A stretch of DNA of 64,000 bases from Methylotenera_A sp046598525 (lineage in GTDB: Bacteria; Pseudomonadota; Gammaproteobacteria; Burkholderiales; Methylophilaceae), in NCBI GenBank assembly GCA_046598525.1, contig JBKJIJ010000011.1, positions 102,111 to 166,110 on the forward strand, given 5' to 3'. Made by a program: the position numbers and the translations under genes. Positions 25,875 to 35,532 of the stretch are shown in pieces (position 1 is the first letter of the stretch; each line of letters begins with the position of its first letter). The notes beneath the pieces were generated by a model that had not been told where the DNA came from, did no database searches, and worked only from the letters and a program-made list of their open reading frames with translations.

Positions 25875-26767
25875 AAACTTGGCTGACTTATCATGCGCAA
25901 GCCTTGCGTTTAGTGCTTTCGCGCTTTCAAAATAACAAACTTAGCACCTTTTTAATTTGCCTTAGCATTGGCGTTACGCTTGCCTTACCGGCCACGGCTT
26001 ATATTATTTTGGATAATTTAAATGGCTTGGTGAGCAATGTTAAAAGTGAATCTAAATTAAGCGTGTTTTTGCAAGCCAAGCATGATGATGCGATGGTTAA
26101 AACGATTGAAGAGCAGCTCAAAAAAAATCCAGCCATTCAAAATGTGCTTTTTGTATCAAAAGAAGAAGCGTTGGCGCAAATTACGGCCGTTGATGCCAAT
26201 AAAGATTTGCTGGATTCTTTAAGCAACAACCCGCTGCCCGATGCTTTTTTTGTTGAGCCTGCATTATTAGATGCCGCCGCGATTGAATCGCTTAAACAAG
26301 AATTAAGCAAAATTGAAGGCGTAGAAACCGTTTTGGTGGATGGCGCGTGGATTAAACGCTTGAATTATTTATTGCAGCTGGGGCAAAAAATATTGCTGCT
26401 GTTAACTGGGTTGCTTGGCTTTGCGCTGGTTGTGGTAATTGGCAATACCATTCGCATGCAAGTGTTAACCCAGCAAGCTGAAATTGAGCTTAGCCAATTA
26501 ATTGGCGCAACCAAAGGCTTTATTCGCCGACCATTTTTGTACTTAGGCGCGCTGTATGGGCTTGGCGGTGGCATTTTGGCGGCGCTTATATCATGGTTAA
26601 TTATTGTGCTTTTAAACCAAACCGTGACTGAAATCGCCAATAGCTATCAGGCTGATTTTAAATTATTAGTATCCAACAGCACTGCACCACTGATATTGCT
26701 TTTAATTGCCAGCTTAATCGGCTTAATTTCAGCTTACTTTTCTGTACAGCCGGTGACTAAAAAATAA
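25871..26767 (+). CDS. ftsX: Cell division protein FtsX
   Basis: The membrane partner of FtsE. The 298-residue protein has an N-terminal cytoplasmic part, one membrane segment (about residues 25-50), a periplasmic domain (SKLSVFLQAKHDDAMVKTI onward, the ECD that binds hydrolase activators) and three C-terminal membrane segments beginning near LLQLGQKILLLLTGLLGFALV. Translationally coupled to ftsE. In many proteobacteria rpoH follows; here it is about 9.7 kb further on. Confidence 0.95.
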   Translation: MKTWLTYHAQALRLVLSRFQNNKLSTFLICLSIGVTLALPATAYIILDNLNGLVSNVKSESKLSVFLQAKHDDAMVKTIEEQLKKNPAIQNVLFVSKEEALAQITAVDANKDLLDSLSNNPLPDAFFVEPALLDAAAIESLKQELSKIEGVETVLVDGAWIKRLNYLLQLGQKILLLLTGLLGFALVVVIGNTIRMQVLTQQAEIELSQLIGATKGFIRRPFLYLGALYGLGGGILAALISWLIIVLLNQTVTEIANSYQADFKLLVSNSTAPLILLLIASLIGLISAYFSVQPVTKK

Positions 26768-26800
26768 ATTATTTAAAAACTTAGCTTTTGAAAAGCTAGC

Positions 26801-28555
26801 TTATTGAAAACTCAACTTGCTGTAGCCCATTAAAGTGCCGGTTGCATAGGCGGTATCCACTAGCGCAATTTGATAATCTGTAATGGCGCGCACTTCTTTA
26901 ATTTGCGCCTCGCCCAAGCGGGTTAAGGTTTCCAGCACTTCTGTCATGGTGCGCAAGCCTTCGTTAAATTGCTTTAATTCGGCATCATAATTTAAACCGG
27001 CAATTAACACTTGTTGCCTAGCGGCTAAAATGCGCTGCCAGTTTTGGTCTACATAATCCAACGCATCATAAATCTCTTTTTTAACCGTTAATGTTTGCAA
27101 GTTTTTGGTTAATAAACGTTGGTTGCGTTGCTGCACGGCCCGTTCTAGGCGGGCTTTGCTGGCTTCGTTGCTTAAGGGCATTTCAAACTTTAAGCCAATT
27201 GACCAATTATTAAAGTCGCCATTCAACACATTTTGATAGCTGTTATTAAAGCTATTATTGGTGTTAGATAGCGCACCATATTGATAATCCAGCGTAAAAA
27301 TTGGCAAAGTTTGATTCTCAAGATAATCAATATTAATCAAATCGGCCGCCAATTTAAGCTCTTGCTCTAATATTTCTATACGGCCAGATAAGGCATCATT
27401 TAGCAGCTGATTACGATCAAATTCGTACTTTAATAAATTAGGCTGAGTGGTAGGCGTAAGCGTGCTGGCCGCGCTGTTTTCTTCAGCCATATCGTTCATG
27501 TAAAAACGCAATTGGCGCTGCGCTAATTTAAGGTTGGTTTCGGCAATAATCAGCGCTTCCATCCTATCGGCCACGCCAATTTCAGCGCGATTAATCTCAA
27601 CCGCGGCGGTTAAACCTTCTTGCACACGCTGCTTAACCATGGCCAAGTTTTGGTTGGCGTATTCAAATTGCTGGCGTCTAACATCAAGCGCTGCCCATGC
27701 GCCATACAAAGCCCAATAGGCTTTATCCACCATGGCAATAATGCGTATTGATTGCAAGCGGGTTTTTAATTGCACGGCTTGTTGCGAATATTCGGCAATT
27801 TGAATGCTGGCCTCATTTACCTGACGCCCCGCGCCTCTTAATAAAGGCTGGCTAATCGAAAACCGTAGCGCGCTACGGTATTCATCGCTGGCAAATTTAC
27901 CCTTGCTTACCTTATTTTCTAATGGCGAGCTTAGTGAAACCGTGCCGCCTGCGCGTAAGGGAATTTTAATGCCAGCCTCAAGCTCGGTGCTGCGTTTTTG
28001 CTGCTCTAAGGTGCTTAATTTAAGCTGCTCACCGTTTAATGCAGGGTTATCCGATTTAAATTCCACTTTGTCAGATGCCATTTTGGGCGAATCAAGCTGG
28101 CTGTATTTAGCGTAAGCAAAAATAATCTGGTCAAACTTCGCCTCTTCTTCGCGTACCTGCGTTGCCGCTATCACAGGGTCCACTTGCGCGACTTTAATAT
28201 CCAAATTATTTTTAAGCGCATTGGCGCGAATATCGGCAATGCTGACTTGATTAGACGACAGCTTAATCGAAATTTTAGCGCTATCGGTTTCTTGCAGCGC
28301 TTTCTTTAAATCAATCAGCAATGGCCTGCTATCTACCTTGGCGCGCGCAGCGTTGTATTCTTCAATCGCGCTTTCAAGCTTGGTTGGCGGCTTATCGGAA
28401 TATTTTTCTAAAGGTAGCGATTCATCTAACTTTAAACGCTGCCCTGCCTTATTTAAAATCGATTTTTCAGCTATTTCATCAGCCAAAAGCCATGGCGATG
28501 ATGCCAAAAGCAGCATTAAAAACGCCAATTTAGGCCATTTATATTGATGCGGCAT
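26801..28555 (-). CDS. TolC-family outer membrane efflux protein
   Basis: A 584-residue outer membrane channel of the TolC family, exporting the substrate of the ABC/HlyD pair encoded just upstream. Signal peptide MPHQYKWPKLAFLMLLLASSP..., then two internally similar helical/strand halves with the outer membrane efflux signature patterns (ALRFSISQPLLRGAG, LKFEMPLSNEASKARLERA). The ATG at 28553-28555 shares its A with the TAA of the HlyD gene (TAATG), showing coupling. The frame is open 28 codons further upstream inside the hlyD gene, but that part is not signal-like. It is longer than E. coli TolC because of an N-terminal extension of about 100 residues. Confidence 0.9.
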   Translation of the reverse strand: MPHQYKWPKLAFLMLLLASSPWLLADEIAEKSILNKAGQRLKLDESLPLEKYSDKPPTKLESAIEEYNAARAKVDSRPLLIDLKKALQETDSAKISIKLSSNQVSIADIRANALKNNLDIKVAQVDPVIAATQVREEEAKFDQIIFAYAKYSQLDSPKMASDKVEFKSDNPALNGEQLKLSTLEQQKRSTELEAGIKIPLRAGGTVSLSSPLENKVSKGKFASDEYRSALRFSISQPLLRGAGRQVNEASIQIAEYSQQAVQLKTRLQSIRIIAMVDKAYWALYGAWAALDVRRQQFEYANQNLAMVKQRVQEGLTAAVEINRAEIGVADRMEALIIAETNLKLAQRQLRFYMNDMAEENSAASTLTPTTQPNLLKYEFDRNQLLNDALSGRIEILEQELKLAADLINIDYLENQTLPIFTLDYQYGALSNTNNSFNNSYQNVLNGDFNNWSIGLKFEMPLSNEASKARLERAVQQRNQRLLTKNLQTLTVKKEIYDALDYVDQNWQRILAARQQVLIAGLNYDAELKQFNEGLRTMTEVLETLTRLGEAQIKEVRAITDYQIALVDTAYATGTLMGYSKLSFQ

Positions 28556-29868
28556 TATGCATTTCCTGCTGGCATTTTTTGGTTTGGGTACGATTGCACC
28601 TGCGGAATGCGCGGCGGGAAACCGTTTAACACGCGCCAAATTTCATAACCAATGGTCACATTATCTAATAACACCCAGGCTTTTGCGCTGATGCCTTGCC
28701 TTAAAAAGCGGGCCGATGGCCAATTAGGATACGCTTTATCGGGCACCACCATAATGCGAAAACTGCCGGTACCATTATCGGTTGGGTCTACAAAAACCAC
28801 TTTTCCGGCAAAAGTACCAATACCCACCTGCGCCCAGCCAGGCACCTGAATCGCCGGCCAGCCCTCAAACTCTAAGCGCACCTTGCTACCTTTGGTGATT
28901 AACGGCGCATCGCGGCCATCTACCCACAACTCAACAGAGCGCGTGGATGTTTCTGGCAAAATAACCAATAAAGGCTGGCCCTGGCTAATCATTTGCGATT
29001 GCGAATTCACTGGTAACCTAAAAATAGTGCCCGAGCGCGGCGCGACTATTTTTTGCATATTTTGACGCGATAAGTTGATTTCTGAGCTGGTTAGGCTATT
29101 TTGGCTATCGGCCAATTCACCTTTAATTTTATTAATGCCAGCATTGCTTGAATCTAATGACGCTTGCGTATCGGCGCGAATTTGCTGAATATCCGCCTGA
29201 GAAGATTGCGCCTCGGCTTGTGCCGAATTGCGTTGCGCTTGGGCGCTATTTAAATTGCGCTTAGCAATAATCAAATCTCTTTCGGCCACTTCTAAATCGC
29301 GCTTAGAAACCAAGCCATCGTTAAACAAACGTTGCAAACGGCTGCTTTGAAATTGCGCGGCATCTAAGGTGGCCTGTGCCGAACTAATGGCCTCAGTACT
29401 AGCAATTATTTTTTGCTTAGCCACATCCAACTTAAATTGCGCCGCCGCTATTTTTGCATCGCGCGAAATCATTAAATTTTGCAGCTGAACTTCATACGAT
29501 TTTAATTCATCTTCTTTAGCGGCCAGCTTATCTTGCTGATTATCGCGCTGTGCTGCTAAACGGTCTTTAAATAATGGGTCAATATCGCTAATTTCAAGCA
29601 GCACATCGCCCGCTTTCACCACGCTGCCTTCGTTTACATACCATTTGCTAATCACGCCATTTAAAGGCGCATCAATGGTTTGCACGCGTTCGGATGGCGA
29701 TAATGCGGTGACTTTACCCGCCGCCGTTACGTTTTGTTGCCAAGGTAAAAATAAAGCAATAATTGGTAATACAAAAAACAGCACCACCATTATTGTGATG
29801 TAACGCGAAACAGCAGCCGGCGTTTGCGCGGCCACTAAGGCATTTTGATTAAATTTGTACTGATTCAC
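28555..29868 (-). CDS. HlyD-family periplasmic adaptor
   Basis: A 437-residue membrane fusion protein linking the ABC exporter to TolC. It has one N-terminal membrane segment (ITIMVVLFFVLPIIALFLPW, near residues 25-45), a lipoyl half (SPSERVQTIDAPLNGVISKWYVNEGSVVKAGDVLLEISD), a long coiled coil rich in Ala, Gln and Ser, then the second lipoyl half (QKIVAPRSGTIFRLPVNSQ) and a beta-barrel. Its start overlaps the ABC gene by 4 bp and its stop overlaps the TolC start, so all three are one operon. Confidence 0.9.
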   Translation of the reverse strand: MNQYKFNQNALVAAQTPAAVSRYITIMVVLFFVLPIIALFLPWQQNVTAAGKVTALSPSERVQTIDAPLNGVISKWYVNEGSVVKAGDVLLEISDIDPLFKDRLAAQRDNQQDKLAAKEDELKSYEVQLQNLMISRDAKIAAAQFKLDVAKQKIIASTEAISSAQATLDAAQFQSSRLQRLFNDGLVSKRDLEVAERDLIIAKRNLNSAQAQRNSAQAEAQSSQADIQQIRADTQASLDSSNAGINKIKGELADSQNSLTSSEINLSRQNMQKIVAPRSGTIFRLPVNSQSQMISQGQPLLVILPETSTRSVELWVDGRDAPLITKGSKVRLEFEGWPAIQVPGWAQVGIGTFAGKVVFVDPTDNGTGSFRIMVVPDKAYPNWPSARFLRQGISAKAWVLLDNVTIGYEIWRVLNGFPPRIPQVQSYPNQKMPAGNA

Positions 29869-31526
29869 TTTTGGCCACCTTGCTGTTGGGTAAGCTGCAA
29901 TGTGCTACCAAATTTTTCGGCAATATGCTTAAAGCGAGTCGTCACAATCAGCATCCAATCCGATTGATGCGAATTAAATAAGGTCAGCACAGCGTCTAAT
30001 TCTTTGCTGGTAAAACTATCCAGCAAGCCATCAATAATCAGCAGGCTAGGCTTGGCCACAATGGCTCTGGCTAACATTAGCCGTTGAATTTGCGTGGTTG
30101 AAAGCGGCGCGCCAAAGGCGGTTAATGGCGTATCTAGCGCATGCTCTAAATTAGAAAAATCTTCTAGCAAGCCTAATTCATTTAACACCACATTAACGCT
30201 GCCCAAGGTAATGTTGGGCCGGCTTAATACAATATTATCAATAATGCTGCCTTCCACAATTTCTACCCGGCTGGCAATACCAATTAAATTGCGTAAAGAG
30301 TTTTGATTAAGCTGGCGTAAATCATTGTTATTAAACTCAATATGGCCGATTGTTGGCTGCCTTAAGCCGGTTACAATGCCAATAAGCGTGGATTTACCAG
30401 TGCCCGATTCGCCCAAAATAGCCAAGCTTTCGCCTTTAGAAAGCTGAAAGCTAATATCGTTAATGGGCTGAATTCTGGGGGAATATTGAAATGAAATATG
30501 ATTAGCCGCCACACGCGTTAAATGGTTATCTTCAATTTCGTGCTGGCCTAATTTTTCTTGCGGCAAATCATCTAAAACGCCAATTTTATCTAGCCCTGCC
30601 AGCATGTCGTAAAAGTATTCCAGCTTGCTAATAAAGCGCACAAACGCCGTTAACACACCAAAAATAATCAGCTCTGCCGCCACAAATTGGCCCAAGTTAA
30701 TTTGGCCCTGAATAACCAGCGCGCCGCCTAAAGCCAACATAGATGTGCCGACAACGGCATATAAAATAACCGCAGCAATGTTTTGGTAAAGCAAAATTTT
30801 AAAATGCTGGTTTCTTTTTTCTAAATAGGTATTAGCCAATTGGTTGGTAAAGCTTTTCGCTCTATCGCGGCCATTAAAAAATTTAAAAATATAAAAGTTT
30901 CTGGCAATGGTTTCTAGCCAAGCGGCGGTGGTGTACTTGGCTTTCGATTCATCAATGGCAGAATCGGTGCCGTTATTACCTAAAATAAAGATAATAAAAG
31001 TCAAAAATATCAACGCGATTAAAATAATAACGCCGAAATATAAGCTATAAAAAATAAGAATAACGCTGCCGATAATGCCTTGCAAAAACGCATTTAAGCC
31101 AACCGTTAATAAAGTAGCGGCCGATTTTTGCACTGTGCTTACATCAAAAAACCGATTCATTAGCTCAACTGGGTTGGCGTGATCGTAAATAGCGGTATCA
31201 ATGCCTTGCGTATTTTTGGCCACATTAATCGATGTTCTGACAAACAACCGTCTTTGAATCAGCTCTACCACATAGCCTTCAAACACATATAAAGCGCCAG
31301 ACAATAACAACAGCGCAAATAAAATCACCGAAACCACAAAAAGCGGCTGCAACACCCCGCCCATGGTGACAATATTCACCAAGGCTTGCACCGCAATCGG
31401 CGTGGCAATGCTTAGCAAGCCATAGCCAAACGTCAGCACAATCAGCAGATTAATATCGGTGCGCTCTAACTCTATTAGCTCAAATAAGCGCTTAATGGGC
31501 TTTTTAAGGCTTTGATTAATGTCCAT
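29865..31526 (-). CDS. ABC exporter, fused membrane and ATP-binding domains (degenerate NBD)
   Basis: A 553-residue type I secretion-like ABC half-transporter. The membrane domain (residues about 25-310) has six predicted helices; there is no C39 peptidase domain. The nucleotide-binding domain has Walker A GESGTGKST (372-380), but the Q-loop position reads SRVE, the signature is LSTTQ (475-479), Walker B is LLIIDG with Gly500 in place of the catalytic Glu, and the H-loop position has Thr530 in VTTRF. It could bind ATP but seems poorly built for hydrolysis. Operon order is ABC-HlyD-TolC, with a LysR gene 6 bp upstream. No secreted substrate is evident nearby. Confidence 0.88.
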   Translation of the reverse strand: MDINQSLKKPIKRLFELIELERTDINLLIVLTFGYGLLSIATPIAVQALVNIVTMGGVLQPLFVVSVILFALLLLSGALYVFEGYVVELIQRRLFVRTSINVAKNTQGIDTAIYDHANPVELMNRFFDVSTVQKSAATLLTVGLNAFLQGIIGSVILIFYSLYFGVIILIALIFLTFIIFILGNNGTDSAIDESKAKYTTAAWLETIARNFYIFKFFNGRDRAKSFTNQLANTYLEKRNQHFKILLYQNIAAVILYAVVGTSMLALGGALVIQGQINLGQFVAAELIIFGVLTAFVRFISKLEYFYDMLAGLDKIGVLDDLPQEKLGQHEIEDNHLTRVAANHISFQYSPRIQPINDISFQLSKGESLAILGESGTGKSTLIGIVTGLRQPTIGHIEFNNNDLRQLNQNSLRNLIGIASRVEIVEGSIIDNIVLSRPNITLGSVNVVLNELGLLEDFSNLEHALDTPLTAFGAPLSTTQIQRLMLARAIVAKPSLLIIDGLLDSFTSKELDAVLTLFNSHQSDWMLIVTTRFKHIAEKFGSTLQLTQQQGGQK

Positions 31527-31532
31527 AAAATG

Positions 31533-32450
31533 CTATTCCATTTTCGATTCAGATAAGTTGCTCAACACTTCGCCCTCATCTCGGCCCAATAACATTTTAA
31601 TAATGTCTGGTTCAAAATGGCGCTTGGTCGAAATGGCATAAAATTGCTCATAAAGCCCGGGAATCTTGCAATATTCTTGCAAGGTATTATTTTTAATTTC
31701 ATCCTGCACCACCACTTTTGGCATCAGCGCAACGCAGTTAGAATCGCGCACAATCAAGCGCAAGGCCGGCATATCGTTGATTTCTGCCATGATGTTGTAG
31801 CGAATTTGCTGCTCATAACAAATTAAATCAAACATGGCGCGAATCTCTGTGCCTACACTTGGCAGCAATAATTTGTAATTGCTTAAATCTTGCGGAAAGC
31901 TAAACGGCTTGGCATTTGGCAGCGGTTTACCAATTAAACTAAGCTGCTGCTTGGCTACCGATTTGGTTTTAAACGCATATTGCGCGCTGGGGCTAGGCCG
32001 ATAATTGCTTAATACAATATCTAATTGATGCTGACCTAAGCGCATCAATAATTCATCTTGATTACCCGAATCAATCAGCAGCTCAACATCGTCGCGGTGC
32101 AAAACCGGACGAATAAAATTCTCAACAAAATTACGCGATAACGACGAAACCACGCCAATTTTTAAAATCATGCGGCTTGATGATGCGTTATTTTGCAGCA
32201 TGCCGCTTAACTCATTGCCTAAACCGAAAATCTTATTGGCATAACTTAGGGTTAATTGCCCGGCTTCGGTCAGCTTTAAAAGCCGGCCTTCTCTTGAAAA
32301 CAAGGTGTTATTAAGCTGGTTTTCGAGCTTTTTTAATTGCGTAGATAACGCCGATTGCGAAACAAACAGCTTAGCCGCCGCCCTGCCCAAATGACCTTCT
32401 TTCGCAATCACCCAAAAATAATACAAATGATTGTAATTGAGTTTGGCCAT
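31533..32450 (-). CDS. LysR-family regulator, NhaR-like
   Basis: A 305-residue LysR-type regulator. The N-terminal winged helix (MAKLNYNHLYYFWVIAKEGHLGRAAAKLFVSQSALSTQLKKLE) is of the NhaR kind (NYNHLYYFW and the SQSALSTQ recognition helix); the rest is the effector-binding domain. It lies 6 bp upstream of the ABC gene in the same direction, so it is co-transcribed with and probably controls the export operon. The inducer is unknown; NhaR senses Na+ in E. coli (family knowledge), but that cannot be carried over. Confidence 0.88.
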   Translation of the reverse strand: MAKLNYNHLYYFWVIAKEGHLGRAAAKLFVSQSALSTQLKKLENQLNNTLFSREGRLLKLTEAGQLTLSYANKIFGLGNELSGMLQNNASSSRMILKIGVVSSLSRNFVENFIRPVLHRDDVELLIDSGNQDELLMRLGQHQLDIVLSNYRPSPSAQYAFKTKSVAKQQLSLIGKPLPNAKPFSFPQDLSNYKLLLPSVGTEIRAMFDLICYEQQIRYNIMAEINDMPALRLIVRDSNCVALMPKVVVQDEIKNNTLQEYCKIPGLYEQFYAISTKRHFEPDIIKMLLGRDEGEVLSNLSESKME

Positions 32451-32637
32451 AGAATTATTCTCTTTTGCATATCTAAATAATAGTTATTTGATATTATATA
32501 GAATAGTTATCGCGCTATGTTTAATCACTTTGCTTTCAGCGTTTTATTATTCTGCTTATTAAAATTGAATTTAAGCGTTTAAATTTTTAACAATATTAAT
32601 GACTATACTAAACAATGCATTAGCGCGGCCACAATGC

Positions 32638-32664
32638 AAAAAATCCTCTTGCGAGGATTTTTTT
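32638..32664. terminator. Bidirectional-looking terminator
   Basis: AAAAAATCCTC-TTGC-GAGGATTTTTTT: A run, perfect 5 bp GC-containing stem, T run. It works on the reverse strand for the stress-protein gene ending at 32695. Confidence 0.85.
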
Positions 32665-32694
32665 GAACTAAATTTAAGTATTAAATTGCTTAAT

Positions 32695-33207
32695 TTAGAT
32701 TCTTACAGAGTTATCGCGATTTTGATTCCAATCGCTTTCAAACAAGCGTGCATCTTCTTCTGAGCGTGCGTTAACGCCGATCAAAATGCCACCATTGCTA
32801 ATGTCTTGCTCATATTCTTTCAAGCGATCTTCTGGAATACCCCAGCCAATTAGCGCGCCCACTAAACCAGCGGTAACACCACCTGCACCAGCGCCAGCAA
32901 TACCAGCCGCTAATGGGCCAGCAATTACTAAACCTAAACCTGGCAATAATAATGTAGTACCAACAGCTGCAATGGCCGCTAATGTTGCGCCAACCACACT
33001 GCCTACTGCGCCGCCAATAGCTGCGCCTTCAGCTGCTTTATTGCCCACTTCTGTTTCAAGTGTGGCATCTTGGCCGTAATATTTCACGCGCGTTTCTTCA
33101 GACATCACCACATTAATATCGTTATGGTCATAACCCATTGCTGTGGCTTTTTTGTACGCTTCTTCAGCACTATCTTGATCTTTAAACAATCCAGTAATTA
33201 AATTCAT
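32695..33207 (-). CDS. General stress protein 17M-like protein with glycine-zipper segment
   Basis: A 170-residue protein. The N-terminus (MNLITGLFKDQDSAEEAYKKATAMGYDHNDINVVMSE) and C-terminus (GGILIGVNARSEEDARLFESDW) resemble the ferredoxin-like halves of YflT/GSP17M proteins, which occur in stress-induced genes. The middle (residues 58-125) is a Gly/Ala-rich stretch with GAAIGGAVGSVVGATLAAIA, a glycine-zipper-type membrane-associating hairpin. GGAG lies about 9 nt upstream of the ATG. Monocistronic with its own terminator. Role in membrane or osmotic stress is inference. Confidence 0.82.
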   Translation of the reverse strand: MNLITGLFKDQDSAEEAYKKATAMGYDHNDINVVMSEETRVKYYGQDATLETEVGNKAAEGAAIGGAVGSVVGATLAAIAAVGTTLLLPGLGLVIAGPLAAGIAGAGAGGVTAGLVGALIGWGIPEDRLKEYEQDISNGGILIGVNARSEEDARLFESDWNQNRDNSVRI

Positions 33208-33481
33208 TTTTCACTTCTCCAATAAATGTTGTTTTCAAATTAATTCTAAATAATTTGTAAACCCACTTTAATCAACAAATTTAATGTGGTCTGTACTGCA
33301 CAGTACATAACTTTTTTAATTTTCAATATGTACGCTAACGGACGGATTTATAAGATGAATAAATTTACAGTGATTTTTTTAAATTTTGATTCAATTGCCG
33401 CTGTAGATTTTAAATGCAGATTTTTAAAAGCAAATTTTAAAATCACCTCTCTACAAAGGCTTTATCAAGCAAAGGAAGTGC

Positions 33482-34414
33482 ATGCTCGAAACCAATTCAT
33501 ACTCCACTGATGCGTCGAACAGTGTGCCTAAAATTAGCATCATCATGACGCCTAAGAAAAAAATCCATTCAGAATTATCCGTTTTTAATCACCGCCGATT
33601 AATGCCTAACTTTATCAGCACCAATTGGACCGCTGAATTAAATCGAGATACCGATTTATTGTTTAAAGAAGGCCATTTTGTTGAAGAGGAGCGCCTTCAT
33701 GTTCAGCAATATGTAGTGCATGTGCCGCTTGAAGCGGATGCATTTATCACTTGGTTTGAAAACTTAAAAATAGAAGCGCCCGGCCAAGGCGATGCGCTTT
33801 TTCCTTGGCTTGCGCATGAAGCCAGCGTTGACCAAATGCGCTGGTTTTTACAGCAAGAAGCGGCTGGTGAGGCTGGTTTTGATGATTTAGTGGCTATGAC
33901 GCAATTAAAATTACCCGCTCAAGCCAAGCTTGAAATGGCGCGAAACTATTGGGATGAAATGGGTCGCGGCCACGAAAATTCGATGCATGGTTTAATGTTA
34001 GAAAATACCGTGAACGATTTAAAATTGGCACCCACCATTGAAAGCACGGCTTGGGAATCGTTAGCGCTGGCCAATTTAATGTTGGCGCTGGCGGCAAATC
34101 GGCGCTATGCCTATCAATCGATTGGCGCATTGGGCGCAGTGGAAATGACCGCGCCAACACGCGTAGCTTATGTAAATGAAGGCTTAAAACGCTTAGGTGT
34201 GGATTTTGAAACGCGAAAATATTTTCAATTGCATGCCAGTTTAGACATCAAACATTCTGAAGCTTGGAATAGAGAAGTGATTTACTCATTGGTCAAATCC
34301 AATCCGCAAGTAGCATTGCCAATTGCAGAAGGCGCTTTAATGCGCTTGTGCGCTGGCGCTAGATGCTACAAAAAATACAAATCGCATTTTGGGATTCAGG
34401 CTTTTTCGCATTAA
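33482..34414 (+). CDS. Iron-containing redox protein, heme-oxygenase-like fold
   Basis: A 310-residue all-helical protein with the pattern of heme-oxygenase-like diiron oxidases: candidate ligands in WLAHEASVDQMRWFLQQEA, in YWDEMGRGHENSMHG and in LDIKHSEAWNREV (Glu/His clusters on successive helices). Such proteins (CADD/HDO type) perform O2-dependent oxidations in small-molecule pathways. The ATG at 33482 follows AAGGAAG closely; an internal ATG at 33545 (MTPKKKIHS) is a possible alternative because the first 20 residues look unstructured. It stands alone between divergent and convergent genes. Confidence 0.75.
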   Translation: MLETNSYSTDASNSVPKISIIMTPKKKIHSELSVFNHRRLMPNFISTNWTAELNRDTDLLFKEGHFVEEERLHVQQYVVHVPLEADAFITWFENLKIEAPGQGDALFPWLAHEASVDQMRWFLQQEAAGEAGFDDLVAMTQLKLPAQAKLEMARNYWDEMGRGHENSMHGLMLENTVNDLKLAPTIESTAWESLALANLMLALAANRRYAYQSIGALGAVEMTAPTRVAYVNEGLKRLGVDFETRKYFQLHASLDIKHSEAWNREVIYSLVKSNPQVALPIAEGALMRLCAGARCYKKYKSHFGIQAFSH

Positions 34415-34444
34415 ATAGGCAACATTAATTACTGGCTTAATTTT

Positions 34445-35422
34445 TTAAGCTGGTTTTGTGGCGGTTAAAACCACGGCGGCAATTCGGTCTGCGCCGCTGT
34501 AAGCCTCACTTAGCAGCTCTTCCCCAAAAATATCCGGGTCTATTTCAGTGTATTGATAGCTAAATCCGGCAAAATCTAGCTTGGTTTTTGCCAGCTCTAA
34601 AAATGCATCGTGCCCATCTACAATAGCCACACCGGTATACAACAGCAATGTGCCATTTGGGTTTAAACGTTCAATGGCCGAATTGACAATATCTAACGAT
34701 AACGCCGCGCCTAATTGACCACCACCATGCCGATAAGCGCGTTCAGATGCATCATTTAAATAAGGCGGATTAGCCATAATCAAATCAAAATGGCCATCAA
34801 GCTGATGCAATAAATCACTTTGCACCAGCCTTATATTGTCAATCGATTCACTTTGCACATTAATGCGCGCCAATTCTAGGGCGTCATTATTAATATCAGC
34901 CGCCACAATGTCACATTCTGGCAGCGCCAAAGCCAGCATAATCGCGCCAGCGCCGCTACCTGTGCCAATATCCACCGCCCTATTAATGGGCTGATTAGCG
35001 GTGATTAAAAAGTTGTGAATGGCATGCGCAAAACGATACGTATCTGGCCCAAAAAAGACCGAAGAATTGGCAAGCGTGGGAAAAGCAGAGTGCAGAAACA
35101 GCTGATGATTGATGATAGAAACGCGCAGCAGACTTTTCCAGCCGGTTTCTACTTGAATGGCGATATCGGCAGATTGCATCAAATTAAAAAGAGTTGAATC
35201 AATATTTTCAGGCTGAAAAATTCGATTCCAGCCAAAAATATCCGTTAAGCTATTTGCAAAAACCGCCCGCTGCCTAGCATTTACTATCTGGTGGCTGGCT
35301 GGGCTAATGGTAATAAAACGATAATCATGGCTTTGCAAATACGCCAACAAAAATAGCAGCTGGTGATGTTTAGGATGGTGCTTATTTGAATCTTGCTGCA
35401 GGTTAATGTCATTCATTTTCAA
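34445..35422 (-). CDS. SAM-dependent methyltransferase (HemK/RlmG-like)
   Basis: A 325-residue class I methyltransferase. A helical N-terminal domain (residues 1-145) is followed by VDIGTGSGAGAIMLAL (150-165, SAM binding) and MANPPYLND (217-224, NPPY motif), which marks N-methyltransferases acting on planar nitrogens in protein Gln or in RNA/DNA bases. The target is unknown. Convergent with the diiron-like gene, 30 bp between stops. Confidence 0.82.
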   Translation of the reverse strand: MKMNDINLQQDSNKHHPKHHQLLFLLAYLQSHDYRFITISPASHQIVNARQRAVFANSLTDIFGWNRIFQPENIDSTLFNLMQSADIAIQVETGWKSLLRVSIINHQLFLHSAFPTLANSSVFFGPDTYRFAHAIHNFLITANQPINRAVDIGTGSGAGAIMLALALPECDIVAADINNDALELARINVQSESIDNIRLVQSDLLHQLDGHFDLIMANPPYLNDASERAYRHGGGQLGAALSLDIVNSAIERLNPNGTLLLYTGVAIVDGHDAFLELAKTKLDFAGFSYQYTEIDPDIFGEELLSEAYSGADRIAAVVLTATKPA

Positions 35423-35532
35423 AATCTTATCAGCGCAACTCTAGTTATTGAGTACGTTAGCGCACAGATGCCATGCGGCAATCGATACACAATGCAAATT
35501 AAATTTAATTAATCAAGATTGGATCAGCGGCT

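Noticed and set aside
33286..33510. + strand ORF of 74 codons before the diiron-like gene
   Set aside because: Low-complexity AT-rich translation, no ribosome binding site, and it runs into the better-supported gene at 33482.
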